A stretch of DNA of 64,000 nucleotides from Vicingaceae bacterium (GTDB taxonomy: Bacteria > Bacteroidota > Bacteroidia > Flavobacteriales_E > Vicingaceae), in contig BPHE01000011.1 in NCBI GenBank assembly GCA_026003395.1, positions 1 through 64,000 of the forward strand. The letters run 5' to 3'. Below, one piece after another: positions 32,904-41,630 of the stretch. The notes under the pieces were generated by a model. It did not search any database. It had not been told where the DNA came from and saw only the letters and a program-made list of their open reading frames with translations. Made by a program: the position numbers and the translations under genes. The stretch's first letter is position 1. Each line of letters begins with the position of its first letter.

Positions 32904-35480
32904 GTGCAACCCGTCAAATACTCTATAGCAGTTATTTTCTTCCTGGCAATCTTGTTGTCAGGTTGTTCCGTCAAAAAGGACAAACCCATCAATCGTTTTT
33001 ACCATCAATTGACCACACATTACAATGGTTATTTCAATGCCCGTGAAATAATGCGCCAAAGAGAACAAACTTTTGCAAACAATTATAAATATGTTTATGA
33101 CGAATTACTGCCTGTCTTTCTTTTTCCCTCCGAAGAAGAAGCAAAATCCTGGCAACAAGACATGGACAAAGTTATAGAAAAATGTAACCGTGTCATTGTC
33201 AGACACTCCATGTTTATCAGAAAAAAAGAAAGAAACAAATGGATCGACGAGAGCTATCTTTTAATGGCAAAAGCTCACATGTATAAATACGATTTTACTA
33301 CAGCCATAGAAACTTATGAATTTGTCGCCCAAAACTTTAAAGGCGACCCTTCGCGCATCGATGCCCTCATGGGCATGATTCAATGTTATATGCACTTAAA
33401 ACAATATAACAAAGCAGCAAATCTTATCAACTTAATAGACAATGACGAAAAAATCACCGATGAAGATCAAAAGGTACAATATTATGCCATAAAAGCCGAT
33501 TATTTTATCACAAAACAAAAATGGGAAGATGCTATCGAATGGCTTAACAAAGCTATGGTCAAACAAAAAAACAAGAAAATCCGTTCACGTTGGGCCTTCA
33601 TTTTGGCACAACTCTCTCAAAAAACAGGTAATTTCAAAGATGCTACAAAATATTACTCGCTGGTTATTAAATGGAAACCTGATTATGAAATGGAATTTCA
33701 AGCAAAATTGTTCAGGGCCATTTATTTTGATGTGGCAAGTGGCAAATCCGGAGAAATTAAAAAAGAATTATTGAAAATGCTTGCTGATAAAAAAAACAAA
33801 GAATATCGCGACCAGATATACTTTGCCCTTGGTGAACTTGCCTTAAGGGAAAATGCAGAAGCCACCGCCATGGATTACTTTGCCAAAGCGGCAGCTGTCG
33901 GAAATAACAAAAAAATTAAATGGCAGGCCTACCTACGGCTCGGAAAATACTATTTTGCCAAACCCGATTACAAAAATGCCGCTGCATATTATGATTCTTG
34001 CTTGATGAATCTCGATAACAACCATCCGGACTATTATGAAATTGAAGACCGGACAAAAGCTTTGAAAAATTTGGTGATATACATCAATATCGTTGAAAAA
34101 GAAGACAGTTTGCTGCGGGTTGCCGAAATGCCCGAAGAAAAAAGAAAAGAAATTATTGAAAAACTCATCGCTCAAGCTAAAGAAAAACAAGAATCAGAAC
34201 AAACACAAGGGAATTTTTTAAATAACAACAATGCCCTTGCTTCCAACAACACCTCAACCGGAGAATGGTATTTTTATAATCCTACAGCACTGGGATTTGG
34301 ATTTACAGAATTTCGCAAACGTTGGGGCGACCGGCCACTGGAAGACAATTGGAGACGATCTGTGAAAATGTCTTCCTCATTTAACCTTGCAAATGATCAA
34401 GATTCATCCAAACAAGAAACAACAAACCCCGACAACAATCCAATGTTTTCCGAAGAATACTACTTAAAAGATTTACCACTGACCCAAGAACAGAAAATGG
34501 CTTCTCATGCAAAAATTCTTGATGCATACTACCAGCTGGGATTTATTTACAAAGAAAACTTCAATGACCTACAAAAGTCGATCGATGCATTTGAAAAAAT
34601 TGTTGAAAAATACGATACATCCGAACTGATTATTCCGGTATATTATCAACTTTTTAGAAACTATCAGAAAATACAAAATTTTTCGAAAGCCGAACACTAC
34701 AAAAATCTGCTGCTCGAAAAAGCTCCCTATTCAGATTATGCACGTTTGATCAACGACCCCGATTATCTTAAAAATCAAGACATCGACAAAAAAAGAGTAG
34801 AAAATTATTATTCTGCAGCTTACAATTACTACAAAAGCGGCGATTACCAAACATCGCTGACCCGTTGCCTGGCATCGTTCGAAAACTTCCCCGACAATCA
34901 TATTATGGACAAATTCTCTTTTCTTAAAGCCCTTAATTTAGGGAAATTGTATGGTAATGACACACTTAAAACACTCTTAAACGAATTCGTCAAAACATAT
35001 CCTCAAAGCGAAGAAAAACCTTTGGCAGAAGAAATTTTAAAAAAAATCGACCAAATCAATCAAACTGCACAAAACGCCCAAAACAATCAACAATTTGCAA
35101 AAAAAACCGAATATCTTTATGCCCCCATGGAAGACCACTTCTTTGTGGCATTGATTGATGAAAACAAAATTTCTATGAACAATGTAAAAAATTATTTCTC
35201 TAACTTCAATACTGCTTTGTTTAGCCAAAAACAGCTTTTTTCGAATTCCATTCTATTTAATGATCAATTTAACATGCTTCAGATTAAAACATTTCCAAAT
35301 CTCAACGAAGCCATGAATTACTACGATGCCGTCTCAAAAAACCATACCATACTTAAATATTTTCATCAGGCACAACCGGTGTATTTTGTTATTTCAAAAT
35401 CTAATTTCCAAATTTTTTACAAAGAAAAAGACATAGAAGGATATCAAAAGTTCTTTTCACAAATTAAAAATTCACAATAA
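32904..35480 (+). CDS. sprE: Type IX secretion system lipoprotein PorW/SprE
   Basis: An 858-residue TPR lipoprotein needed for T9SS function and gliding in Bacteroidota. The signal ends in the lipobox LLSGC (Cys21). INRFYHQLTTHYNGYFNAREI and the mid-protein mark FRKRWGDRPLEDNWRRS are characteristic of this family, with TPR-like helices on both sides (for example ALGELALRENAEATAMDYFAKAAAVG). Translation starts at GTG. It shows that the T9SS substrates elsewhere in the window have a cognate machine. A long hairpin ends the transcript. Confidence 0.88.
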   Translation: MQPVKYSIAVIFFLAILLSGCSVKKDKPINRFYHQLTTHYNGYFNAREIMRQREQTFANNYKYVYDELLPVFLFPSEEEAKSWQQDMDKVIEKCNRVIVRHSMFIRKKERNKWIDESYLLMAKAHMYKYDFTTAIETYEFVAQNFKGDPSRIDALMGMIQCYMHLKQYNKAANLINLIDNDEKITDEDQKVQYYAIKADYFITKQKWEDAIEWLNKAMVKQKNKKIRSRWAFILAQLSQKTGNFKDATKYYSLVIKWKPDYEMEFQAKLFRAIYFDVASGKSGEIKKELLKMLADKKNKEYRDQIYFALGELALRENAEATAMDYFAKAAAVGNNKKIKWQAYLRLGKYYFAKPDYKNAAAYYDSCLMNLDNNHPDYYEIEDRTKALKNLVIYINIVEKEDSLLRVAEMPEEKRKEIIEKLIAQAKEKQESEQTQGNFLNNNNALASNNTSTGEWYFYNPTALGFGFTEFRKRWGDRPLEDNWRRSVKMSSSFNLANDQDSSKQETTNPDNNPMFSEEYYLKDLPLTQEQKMASHAKILDAYYQLGFIYKENFNDLQKSIDAFEKIVEKYDTSELIIPVYYQLFRNYQKIQNFSKAEHYKNLLLEKAPYSDYARLINDPDYLKNQDIDKKRVENYYSAAYNYYKSGDYQTSLTRCLASFENFPDNHIMDKFSFLKALNLGKLYGNDTLKTLLNEFVKTYPQSEEKPLAEEILKKIDQINQTAQNAQNNQQFAKKTEYLYAPMEDHFFVALIDENKISMNNVKNYFSNFNTALFSQKQLFSNSILFNDQFNMLQIKTFPNLNEAMNYYDAVSKNHTILKYFHQAQPVYFVISKSNFQIFYKEKDIEGYQKFFSQIKNSQ

Positions 35481-35569
35481 TTTCATTCAGAATGTTTAAA
35501 TATCTATTAAAAACTTGAAATTGATTTTTCTATAGTTCATATTTTTAAAAAAACATGTAAACAAATATC

Positions 35570-35594
35570 AAAAAACAAATAAATTTGTTTTTTT
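35570..35594 (+). terminator. Terminator after the porW gene
   Basis: AAAAAACAAA (35570-35579) pairs perfectly with TTTGTTTTTT (35584-35593) around a TAAA loop and runs into a T-tract. It stands 90 bases after the stop and just before the bactofilin promoter. It is AU-rich, so its strength is uncertain. Confidence 0.45.
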
Positions 35595-35615
35595 CGAAAA
35601 ATAGGGATTATTTTA

Positions 35616-35623
35616 TATTTTTG
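35616..35623 (+). promoter_or_regulatory. Candidate -7 box of the bactofilin gene
   Basis: TATTTTTG matches TAnnTTTG exactly, 18 bases before the start codon. The nearest TTTG upstream is 28 bases away, outside the usual range. Confidence 0.4.
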
Positions 35624-35641
35624 CAAGAAAGAGGAAACAAA

Positions 35642-36046
35642 ATGATTACCAACAAAAAAGAAAAAACAGAACCGGTTTTGGTTAATATTATTGCCCAAAA
35701 CACTTTAATTAAAGGAGAAATGGAGTGCAAAGGTGACGTGAGATTAGAAGGGAGTTTTGAAGGATCGCTCAAATGTGAAGGCAAAGTTGTGATTAGCGAA
35801 ACCGGTCGTTTTAGAGGAGATTTGTTTTGCAACAATGCCGACATTGCCGGCTACATCGATGGAGATATTACTGTTGTTGGTTTGCTTCACTTGAGAAGCC
35901 ACGCAAAATTGAATGCCAATATCACCACCAATAAAATTTCCATTGAAGAAGGTGCAGTTTTCAACGGTACATGCACCATGAATAAACAATCATCCAAAGA
36001 AAACAATATCAATAAACAAAACCTTGCCGCAGTATCGCATACCTGA
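35642..36046 (+). CDS. Bactofilin-family cytoskeletal protein
   Basis: A 134-residue bactofilin: a short polar front end, then a right-handed beta-helix with repeating glycine-hydrophobic turns (IKGEMECKGDVRLEGSFEG, VVISETGRFRGDLF, IAGYIDGDITVVGLLHL, ISIEEGAVFNGTCTM). These proteins self-assemble into filaments without nucleotides and organise cell-wall or envelope machines. The ATG at 35642 fits the family; an earlier in-frame codon overlaps the promoter. It overlaps the AtpZ gene by 23 bases. Confidence 0.9.
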   Translation: MITNKKEKTEPVLVNIIAQNTLIKGEMECKGDVRLEGSFEGSLKCEGKVVISETGRFRGDLFCNNADIAGYIDGDITVVGLLHLRSHAKLNANITTNKISIEEGAVFNGTCTMNKQSSKENNINKQNLAAVSHT

Positions 36047-36248
36047 TCAATATGCACAGGTGCTGACCACCGTCTTCAAAATGATTCTTATCATTGGATT
36101 GTTTACATGGGGTGGTCATGCGTTGGATGGATTTCTACACATTAAATTTTACTTGTTTACCCTAATTTTTTCGATATTTGGCATTGCTTTGGCCATTTAT
36201 ATGTTGATAAAAGACACCAAACCCGGCAACCGTGAAAATCATTCGTAA
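36024..36248 (+). CDS. AtpZ/AtpI-family small membrane protein
   Basis: A 74-residue protein with two membrane helices: VFKMILIIGLFTWGGHALDGFL and FYLFTLIFSIFGIALAIYMLIKDTK. The WGG..LD..L and LF.IF..ALAIY..IKD pattern is that of the AtpZ/AtpI group, which assists F0 assembly or ion supply. ATP synthase genes would be expected nearby in many Bacteroidota, but none is seen here; ribF follows instead. No ATG is available near the front; the TTG at 36024 gives a typical length. Confidence 0.7.
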   Translation: MPQYRIPDQYAQVLTTVFKMILIIGLFTWGGHALDGFLHIKFYLFTLIFSIFGIALAIYMLIKDTKPGNRENHS

Positions 36249-37173
36249 TACAGACGACATTCGCATTCCTTACCCTACAGCCATCACTATGGGAATGTTT
36301 GATGGTGTGCATCGAGGTCATCAATATGTTATCAAAACTCTCATACAACGTTCTAAAGAAATGAATCTTGCTTCAGCCATCGTCACTTTTGACCCTCATC
36401 CCAAGTTAGTATTAAAAAATCTTCACGATGAAATTAAATTACTTACCACCCCCGAAGAAAAAATTGATATAATCAGCTCCTTCAACCCCGACTACATGAT
36501 AATCATCCCTTTTACATTGGATTTTTCGAGATTGACTTCTGATGAATTTGTCGAAAAATTTCTCATCGAAAAATTTAACATGAAACATCTACTGGTCGGA
36601 TATGACCATCGTTTTGGCCGTAACAGGCAAGGAACCTTTTCAGACCTGATGAATTTATCAAAACAATTAAATTTTAGCGTCGAGCAACTCAAACCGGTAG
36701 ATTTCAACGGAATAAAAATTTCATCGACAAAAATCAGAACATTGCTTGCCGAAGGTAAAGTGGAAGAAATGCCTGGTTATCTTGGACGGTATTACAGCTT
36801 GTCCGGCAAGGTTATATACGGTAAAGGCATTGGGAAACAATTGGGTTTTCCAACAGCCAACATCGATTGGGGCTATCCTTACAAATTACTTCCTAAATTT
36901 GGCGTTTATCTTGTGAAGGTTACACTCTCCGGCAACGATTATTTTGGAATTTGTAATGTTGGCATAAAACCAACCTTGCCGTCAAATCAGCCTACAGTGG
37001 AAGTTTATATTTTTGATTTTCAAGAAAACATATACGAAAAAAACATAAAAATAGAATTTCTAACGTTTATCAGAGAAGAGAAAAATTTTGGCAATTTAAA
37101 CGAATTGAAAAAACAAATAGAAAAAGATGTTGTCGCTGCGCAAAATAGCATTCATACTTTATTTCATCATTAA
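36232..37173 (+). CDS. ribF: Bifunctional riboflavin kinase/FAD synthetase
   Basis: A 313-residue enzyme making FMN and then FAD. The nucleotidyltransferase half has TMGMFDGVHRGHQYVI, TFDPHPKLVL, LLVGYDHRFGRNRQG and ISSTKIRTLL; the riboflavin kinase half has GKVIYGKGIGKQLGFPTANI, FGVYLVKV and PTVEVYIFDF. Translation starts at GTG, overlapping the AtpZ gene by 17 bases. The end overlaps the leucine-rich-repeat gene by 47 bases, an unusually long overlap for this window. Confidence 0.93.
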   Translation: MKIIRNTDDIRIPYPTAITMGMFDGVHRGHQYVIKTLIQRSKEMNLASAIVTFDPHPKLVLKNLHDEIKLLTTPEEKIDIISSFNPDYMIIIPFTLDFSRLTSDEFVEKFLIEKFNMKHLLVGYDHRFGRNRQGTFSDLMNLSKQLNFSVEQLKPVDFNGIKISSTKIRTLLAEGKVEEMPGYLGRYYSLSGKVIYGKGIGKQLGFPTANIDWGYPYKLLPKFGVYLVKVTLSGNDYFGICNVGIKPTLPSNQPTVEVYIFDFQENIYEKNIKIEFLTFIREEKNFGNLNELKKQIEKDVVAAQNSIHTLFHH

Positions 37174-37717
37174 TCCGGTCGCTAATCTTTTATTTTCGCA
37201 ATCAACCAAAATATACCGCTCGTTGGAGTCACTCAAAAATGTTCCGGTCGACAGTGTTTTTGCCATAGATTTGAGCAAAAAAAAATTAAAAGAATTTCCC
37301 GAAGAATTGTCTAAATTTTATCGTCTGAAATATTTAAAATTATATGGCAACCGATTGAAAAATTTCCCCGAGGTCATTTGCAATTTTTCCCAACTCGAAT
37401 ACCTGGATCTGTCTAAAAATCCTCTTGACAGCATTCCGCCTTGCATCGGCAAGTTACGTCATTTGAAAGAATTGGTGCTCAACCGGACCGAAATTGATCA
37501 ACTGCCCAAAGAAATAGCTTTTGTTGATTCCCTGGAAGTATTGGATGTTTGGGGAACCAATCTGGCTTTCTTACCTCCCGAAATAAGCCGTTTGAAAAAA
37601 CTGCGGGTTTTGGATATGAGAGTCATTGCCATGAACCGCAAAGAGCAAGAAATCATCCGTCAATTATTGCCAAATACGGAAATCAAATTTTCAAAACCAT
37701 GCAATTGTGGTTTTTAA
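37127..37717 (+). CDS. Exported leucine-rich-repeat protein
   Basis: A 196-residue protein with a signal peptide (IAFILYFIINPVANLLFSQ) and five or so leucine-rich repeats of 23 residues (for example LKYLKLYGNRLKNFPEVICNFSQ and LEYLDLSKNPLDSIPPCIGKLRH). The repeats are intact, which argues that the 47-base overlap with ribF is real. A closing CNCGF may form a cap. LRR surfaces bind proteins; the partner is unknown. dprA starts eight bases after its stop. Confidence 0.8.
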   Translation: MLSLRKIAFILYFIINPVANLLFSQSTKIYRSLESLKNVPVDSVFAIDLSKKKLKEFPEELSKFYRLKYLKLYGNRLKNFPEVICNFSQLEYLDLSKNPLDSIPPCIGKLRHLKELVLNRTEIDQLPKEIAFVDSLEVLDVWGTNLAFLPPEISRLKKLRVLDMRVIAMNRKEQEIIRQLLPNTEIKFSKPCNCGF

Positions 37718-37724
37718 CCGGTCT

Positions 37725-38822
37725 ATGTTGACACTACAAGACAAAATATATCTTCTGGCGCTGACTTTTCTGGACGGAATTGGGCCAATCACTCAAAGGA
37801 AGTTATTGATGCATTTCGACCCGGAAGAAATTTTCTCTCCCGGATTTAAACATCCCGGATTTCCCAAAATCTTGTCTCAACAAAGCAAAAAAAATATTGC
37901 TTTGGAAAAAGCCCATAAAGAACTGGAATCAATGGAAAAACACGGCATCAAAATGTTGTGCATCGCAGATGCCGAATACCCCAAAAAACTAAAGCAATGT
38001 CATGACGCACCGGTTTTGTTGTTTGTCAAAGGTAACATCAATTTTCAACAAAAATATTCACTGGCTGTTGTAGGCACGCGTAAATGCACACAGGAAGCCA
38101 AACTCTGGATAGAAAGATTTATAAGCGAATTGAAAGATATGTCCTTGCAAATAGTGAGTGGCATGGCCACAGGTGTCGACATTACGGCTCATTTGGCCGC
38201 AATGGACAATAACCTTTCCACTGTAGCAGTGATGGCTCATGGCTTGCATATTGTCTATCCTCCTCAACATAAAAAACACGCCATCCGGTTGTTGGATCAC
38301 AATAATTGCATGGTCAGCGAATATCCGATAGGACAAGACATGCATCCCGGCAATTTTCCTTCACGCAACCGGATTATTGCAGGGCTTAGTGATGCGGTAT
38401 TGGTGGTGGAATCGGATGTTAAAGGAGGAGCCATGATTACGGCTCAATGGGCAATCGAATATGACCGCGAACTTTTGGCAGTGCCGGGCAGGCCGGGAAT
38501 CAAAACATCCTCAGGATGTAATCATTTGATCAAGCAAAACATGGCCCAATTAATCGAAAATGCCGCTGATCTCCTTGCTTACATGAATTGGAAAAAAGAC
38601 GATGCCAAACAAACCAAACTTTTTGAAGAATCCAATCATGATGACCTGACCGAAGACGAAAAAAGCATTATGCAATTGTTTGAACATCAACAACGCCTTC
38701 ATCTGGAGCATATGTTGCAAAAACTTGGATGGAATCCGCAAAAATTACTATCTGTTTTATTGCAATTAGAATTAAAAGGTAAAATAACGGCATTACCCGG
38801 AAAATTTTTTTCTCCTGTCTAA
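37725..38822 (+). CDS. dprA: DNA-processing protein DprA
   Basis: A 365-residue DprA/Smf protein that loads RecA on single-stranded DNA taken up in transformation. The Rossmann-like core is clear: YPKKLKQCHDAPVLLFVKGN, LAVVGTRKCT, IVSGMATGVDITAH, VAVMAHGLHIVYPP, SEYPIGQDMHPGNFPSRNRIIAGLSDAVLVVES and GAMITAQWA. A C-terminal winged-helix-like segment follows, and a helix-hairpin-helix-like part leads. The ATG at 37725 is chosen over a GTG six codons earlier, which sits inside the previous gene. Confidence 0.92.
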   Translation: MLTLQDKIYLLALTFLDGIGPITQRKLLMHFDPEEIFSPGFKHPGFPKILSQQSKKNIALEKAHKELESMEKHGIKMLCIADAEYPKKLKQCHDAPVLLFVKGNINFQQKYSLAVVGTRKCTQEAKLWIERFISELKDMSLQIVSGMATGVDITAHLAAMDNNLSTVAVMAHGLHIVYPPQHKKHAIRLLDHNNCMVSEYPIGQDMHPGNFPSRNRIIAGLSDAVLVVESDVKGGAMITAQWAIEYDRELLAVPGRPGIKTSSGCNHLIKQNMAQLIENAADLLAYMNWKKDDAKQTKLFEESNHDDLTEDEKSIMQLFEHQQRLHLEHMLQKLGWNPQKLLSVLLQLELKGKITALPGKFFSPV

Positions 38823-38859
38823 AAAATGGATTAAATTCATAATAATTTAGAATTATTTC

Positions 38860-38867
38860 TACATTTG
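38860..38867 (+). promoter_or_regulatory. Candidate -7 box of gdhA
   Basis: TACATTTG is an exact TAnnTTTG match 24 bases before the gdhA start. No -33 element was recognised. Confidence 0.45.
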
Positions 38868-38891
38868 CCCTTACAATAAAAAATTTTATTT

Positions 38892-40250
38892 ATGAGTGTT
38901 GCGAAATCATTAAAAAGTAAAATCAATGATTTTTTAAATTATGTGGAGAAAAGAAATCCCAATGAACCTGAGTTTCTACAGGCAGTTAAAGAAGTAGCCG
39001 AAACAATCATTCCGTTCATTGAAGAAAATCCGCAATATAAAGATAAAATGTTGTTGGAACGCATGGTCGAACCTGAAAGGGTGGTAATGTTCAGAGTACC
39101 ATGGGTCGACGATAAGGGCAACATTCATGTCAACAGGGGTTTCCGTGTGCAAATGAACAGTGCCATTGGTCCTTATAAAGGAGGCATTCGTTTCCATCCT
39201 TCTGTCAATCTCAGTAAAATGAAGTTTCTTGCATTTGAACAAACTTTTAAAAATGCTTTGACCACCCTGCCCCTCGGAGGCGGAAAAGGTGGTTCGGATT
39301 TTGACCCTCGCGGAAGGTCAGAATTGGAAATAATGCGTTTTTGCTATAGCTTTATGAACGAGCTCTATCGCCATATTGGTCCGGACTCTGATGTACCGGC
39401 AGGAGATATTGGTGTGGGCATCAGAGAAATCGGATTTATGTTTGCCCAGTACAAAAAAATAACCAACAATTTCCATGGAGTATTCACCGGCAAGGGGCTT
39501 TCGTGGGGTGGTTCTTTAATCAGGCCTGAAGCAACAGGATTTGGTGCTGTTTATTTTGCCCGTGAAGTAATGAAATTTCATGGAGAAGACATTGCCGGAA
39601 AAACTGTTGCCGTGAGTGGTTTTGGAAATGTGGCTTGGGGTGTGGTTCAAAAACTCAATGAAGTAGGGGCCAAAGTATTAACTATCTCCGGTCCCGACGG
39701 GTTTGTCTATGACAAAGACGGCATCAAAGGCGAAGAAAAAATCGAATTTATGCGCGAAATGCGTGCCAGTAACCGTGACCGCGTGAAGGATTTTGCCGAT
39801 AAGTTTGGCGTGGAGTTTTATCCTAACAAACGCCCCTGGGTTGTTAAATGTGATATTGCCATGCCTTGTGCCACCGAAAATGAGTTAAATCTGGAAGACG
39901 CCAAAGAATTGGTAAAAAACAAAGTAAAATTTGTATGTGAGGTTGCCAATATGCCTACTACATACGATGCATATAAATATTTAACCGAAAATAATGTGAT
40001 TTTTGTGCCCGGCAAAGCTGCCAATGCAGGAGGCGTGGCTGTGAGTGGTCTTGAGATGACCCAAAATGCCATGCATCTCTCGTGGTCAAGAGAAGAGGTG
40101 GACACACGTTTAAAAGACATTATGTCAAATATTCACTTTGTGTGTGTGATGCATGGAAAAGAAAAGAAAAATATAAACTACGTGAAAGGTGCCAACATAG
40201 CCGGGTTTATTAAAGTAGCCGATGCAATGCTTGACCAGGGCGTGGTCTAA
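38892..40250 (+). CDS. gdhA: NADP-type glutamate dehydrogenase
   Basis: A 452-residue hexameric-type glutamate dehydrogenase that makes glutamate from 2-oxoglutarate and ammonium. Active-site segments: GPYKGGIRFHPSVN, PLGGGKGGSDFDPRGRSELEIMRF with the catalytic lysine, DVPAGDIGVG, and the nucleotide-binding GKTVAVSGFGNVAWGVV. AANAGGVAVSGLEM closes the site. The 450-residue length fits the NADP-linked bacterial form. It overlaps the acyltransferase gene by 29 bases. Confidence 0.94.
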   Translation: MSVAKSLKSKINDFLNYVEKRNPNEPEFLQAVKEVAETIIPFIEENPQYKDKMLLERMVEPERVVMFRVPWVDDKGNIHVNRGFRVQMNSAIGPYKGGIRFHPSVNLSKMKFLAFEQTFKNALTTLPLGGGKGGSDFDPRGRSELEIMRFCYSFMNELYRHIGPDSDVPAGDIGVGIREIGFMFAQYKKITNNFHGVFTGKGLSWGGSLIRPEATGFGAVYFAREVMKFHGEDIAGKTVAVSGFGNVAWGVVQKLNEVGAKVLTISGPDGFVYDKDGIKGEEKIEFMREMRASNRDRVKDFADKFGVEFYPNKRPWVVKCDIAMPCATENELNLEDAKELVKNKVKFVCEVANMPTTYDAYKYLTENNVIFVPGKAANAGGVAVSGLEMTQNAMHLSWSREEVDTRLKDIMSNIHFVCVMHGKEKKNINYVKGANIAGFIKVADAMLDQGVV

Positions 40251-41253
40251 TTTATTTGAAAACCCGCCAAATTACCGCTATCAATACATTGCCGGGTTTG
40301 ATTCGCTGAGGTTTTTGGCCTTTTTTGCCATATTTCTTTTTCACAACAATTATTTTTCCGAAGGGTATTGGGGAGTCGATTTCTTCTTTACCCTTTCTTC
40401 GTTTTTATTAACGTTTCTCGCTTTTCGCGAATATAAAACAAATGGTTCGTTTTCCATAAATAACTTTTTTATGCGGCGGGCTCTCCGCATCTATCCTCTT
40501 TATTACCTAACTGTATTTACAAGTTTCTGCATTTTTCCATTATTCTTTGCATTTTCTCTTCCCGGACAATCGTGGAAATATTGGCTCTTTCTTTCAAATT
40601 TTGATTATTCAGACAAGTTCTTCCCATTGCAATTTTTATGGTCTATCAGCGCAGAAGAGCAGTTTTATTTACTTTTTATGATCTTATCTCCTTTTTTTCT
40701 TCGCAAAATTTATCCCGTCATTCTATTCTTTCTTATTGTGTTTTTAGTATATTCTTTGGCGGCCATAACTATGGATCTTCCTTTTTACAAAACTTTGTTT
40801 GCACAGTTTCCTTTGTTTGCTTCAGGCATGTGGTTGGGCTACCGCTTTTCAAATAATAATTTACCCTCTTGGATTTGGTCTGTGGTTTTTTTTGTTGCCG
40901 GTTTTTCAGGGTACTTGTTTTTTAGTACTCTTCTTCCGGATATAAAAATAGTGCCCGGAAAATTTTTCTTTTCTTTTGTATTCTCCGGTTTAATCCTGGC
41001 TATTTTACATCTTAACAACTCCTCCTTGTTTTTCACATTATCACGCCTGACCGACTTTTTGGGCAGATACACTTATGGGTTGTACGTATACAGCGGTTTT
41101 GTTATTTTGGCTTTCAATATTTTATTTCCTGATGACAACACATTGCCGATTTTTGCGGGAAAGTTTGTTACAACCTTGATGGTTGCCATCATAAGTTATC
41201 ATGTTTGGGAAAAACCTTTTTTAAATTTAAAAGACAAGTTGACAAAAAATTAA
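40222..41253 (+). CDS. Membrane acyltransferase, family 3 (OafA-like)
   Basis: A 343-residue integral membrane acyltransferase with about ten helices. The family marks are GFDSLRFLAFFAIFLFHNN with the conserved His, GYWGVDFFFTLSSFLLTF, FFMRRALRIYPLYYL with the R.LRI.P pattern, and WSISAEEQFYLLF. Members transfer acetyl or succinyl groups to surface sugars. The N-terminus overlaps gdhA by 29 bases; the first conserved segment starts at residue 25, so the exact start is uncertain. It converges with yraN. Confidence 0.85.
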   Translation: MQCLTRAWSNLFENPPNYRYQYIAGFDSLRFLAFFAIFLFHNNYFSEGYWGVDFFFTLSSFLLTFLAFREYKTNGSFSINNFFMRRALRIYPLYYLTVFTSFCIFPLFFAFSLPGQSWKYWLFLSNFDYSDKFFPLQFLWSISAEEQFYLLFMILSPFFLRKIYPVILFFLIVFLVYSLAAITMDLPFYKTLFAQFPLFASGMWLGYRFSNNNLPSWIWSVVFFVAGFSGYLFFSTLLPDIKIVPGKFFFSFVFSGLILAILHLNNSSLFFTLSRLTDFLGRYTYGLYVYSGFVILAFNILFPDDNTLPIFAGKFVTTLMVAIISYHVWEKPFLNLKDKLTKN

Positions 41254-41273
41254 TCTTGATTTATACAAAAAGT

Positions 41274-41630
41274 TTATCCTCTGAAACAATCTTCAAAATG
41301 ACGTATTTCAAATGTTTCCGGGGAAGCAATATAGATATAGACCAGGTCAAAACGGTATTCTTCTTGCCTACCACTGATTTCATAATATTTTTGTGCTGCT
41401 TCGATCAAGAGGTTTTCTTTTTTGTTTGAAATCAATTCGGCAGGCTGTTGCCATTGGCCCGTCCTGGTTTTGACTTCAATAAATACTAAAAGATTTTCCT
41501 TCAAAGCAATAATATCAATCTCCTTATTTTTATACCTGAAATTCTTTTCAAGAATGATAAATCCTTTCTCTTCCAAATATTTTTCTGCCAATTGTTCACC
41601 CAGTTTTCCTGTATCATTATGAATGGCCAT
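41274..41630 (-). CDS. YraN-family (UPF0102) nuclease-like protein
   Basis: A 118-residue protein of the YraN family. GKLGEQLAEKYLEEKGFIILEKNFR, then EIDIIALKENLLVFIEVKTR give the restriction-like Glu, Asp and E-x-K core, followed by KKENLLIEAAQKYY and YRFDLVYI. The fold is that of Holliday-junction-resolvase-like nucleases; the cellular task is unknown. It overlaps the downstream end of the ldcA gene by 14 bases. Confidence 0.88.
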   Translation of the reverse strand: MAIHNDTGKLGEQLAEKYLEEKGFIILEKNFRYKNKEIDIIALKENLLVFIEVKTRTGQWQQPAELISNKKENLLIEAAQKYYEISGRQEEYRFDLVYIYIASPETFEIRHFEDCFRG

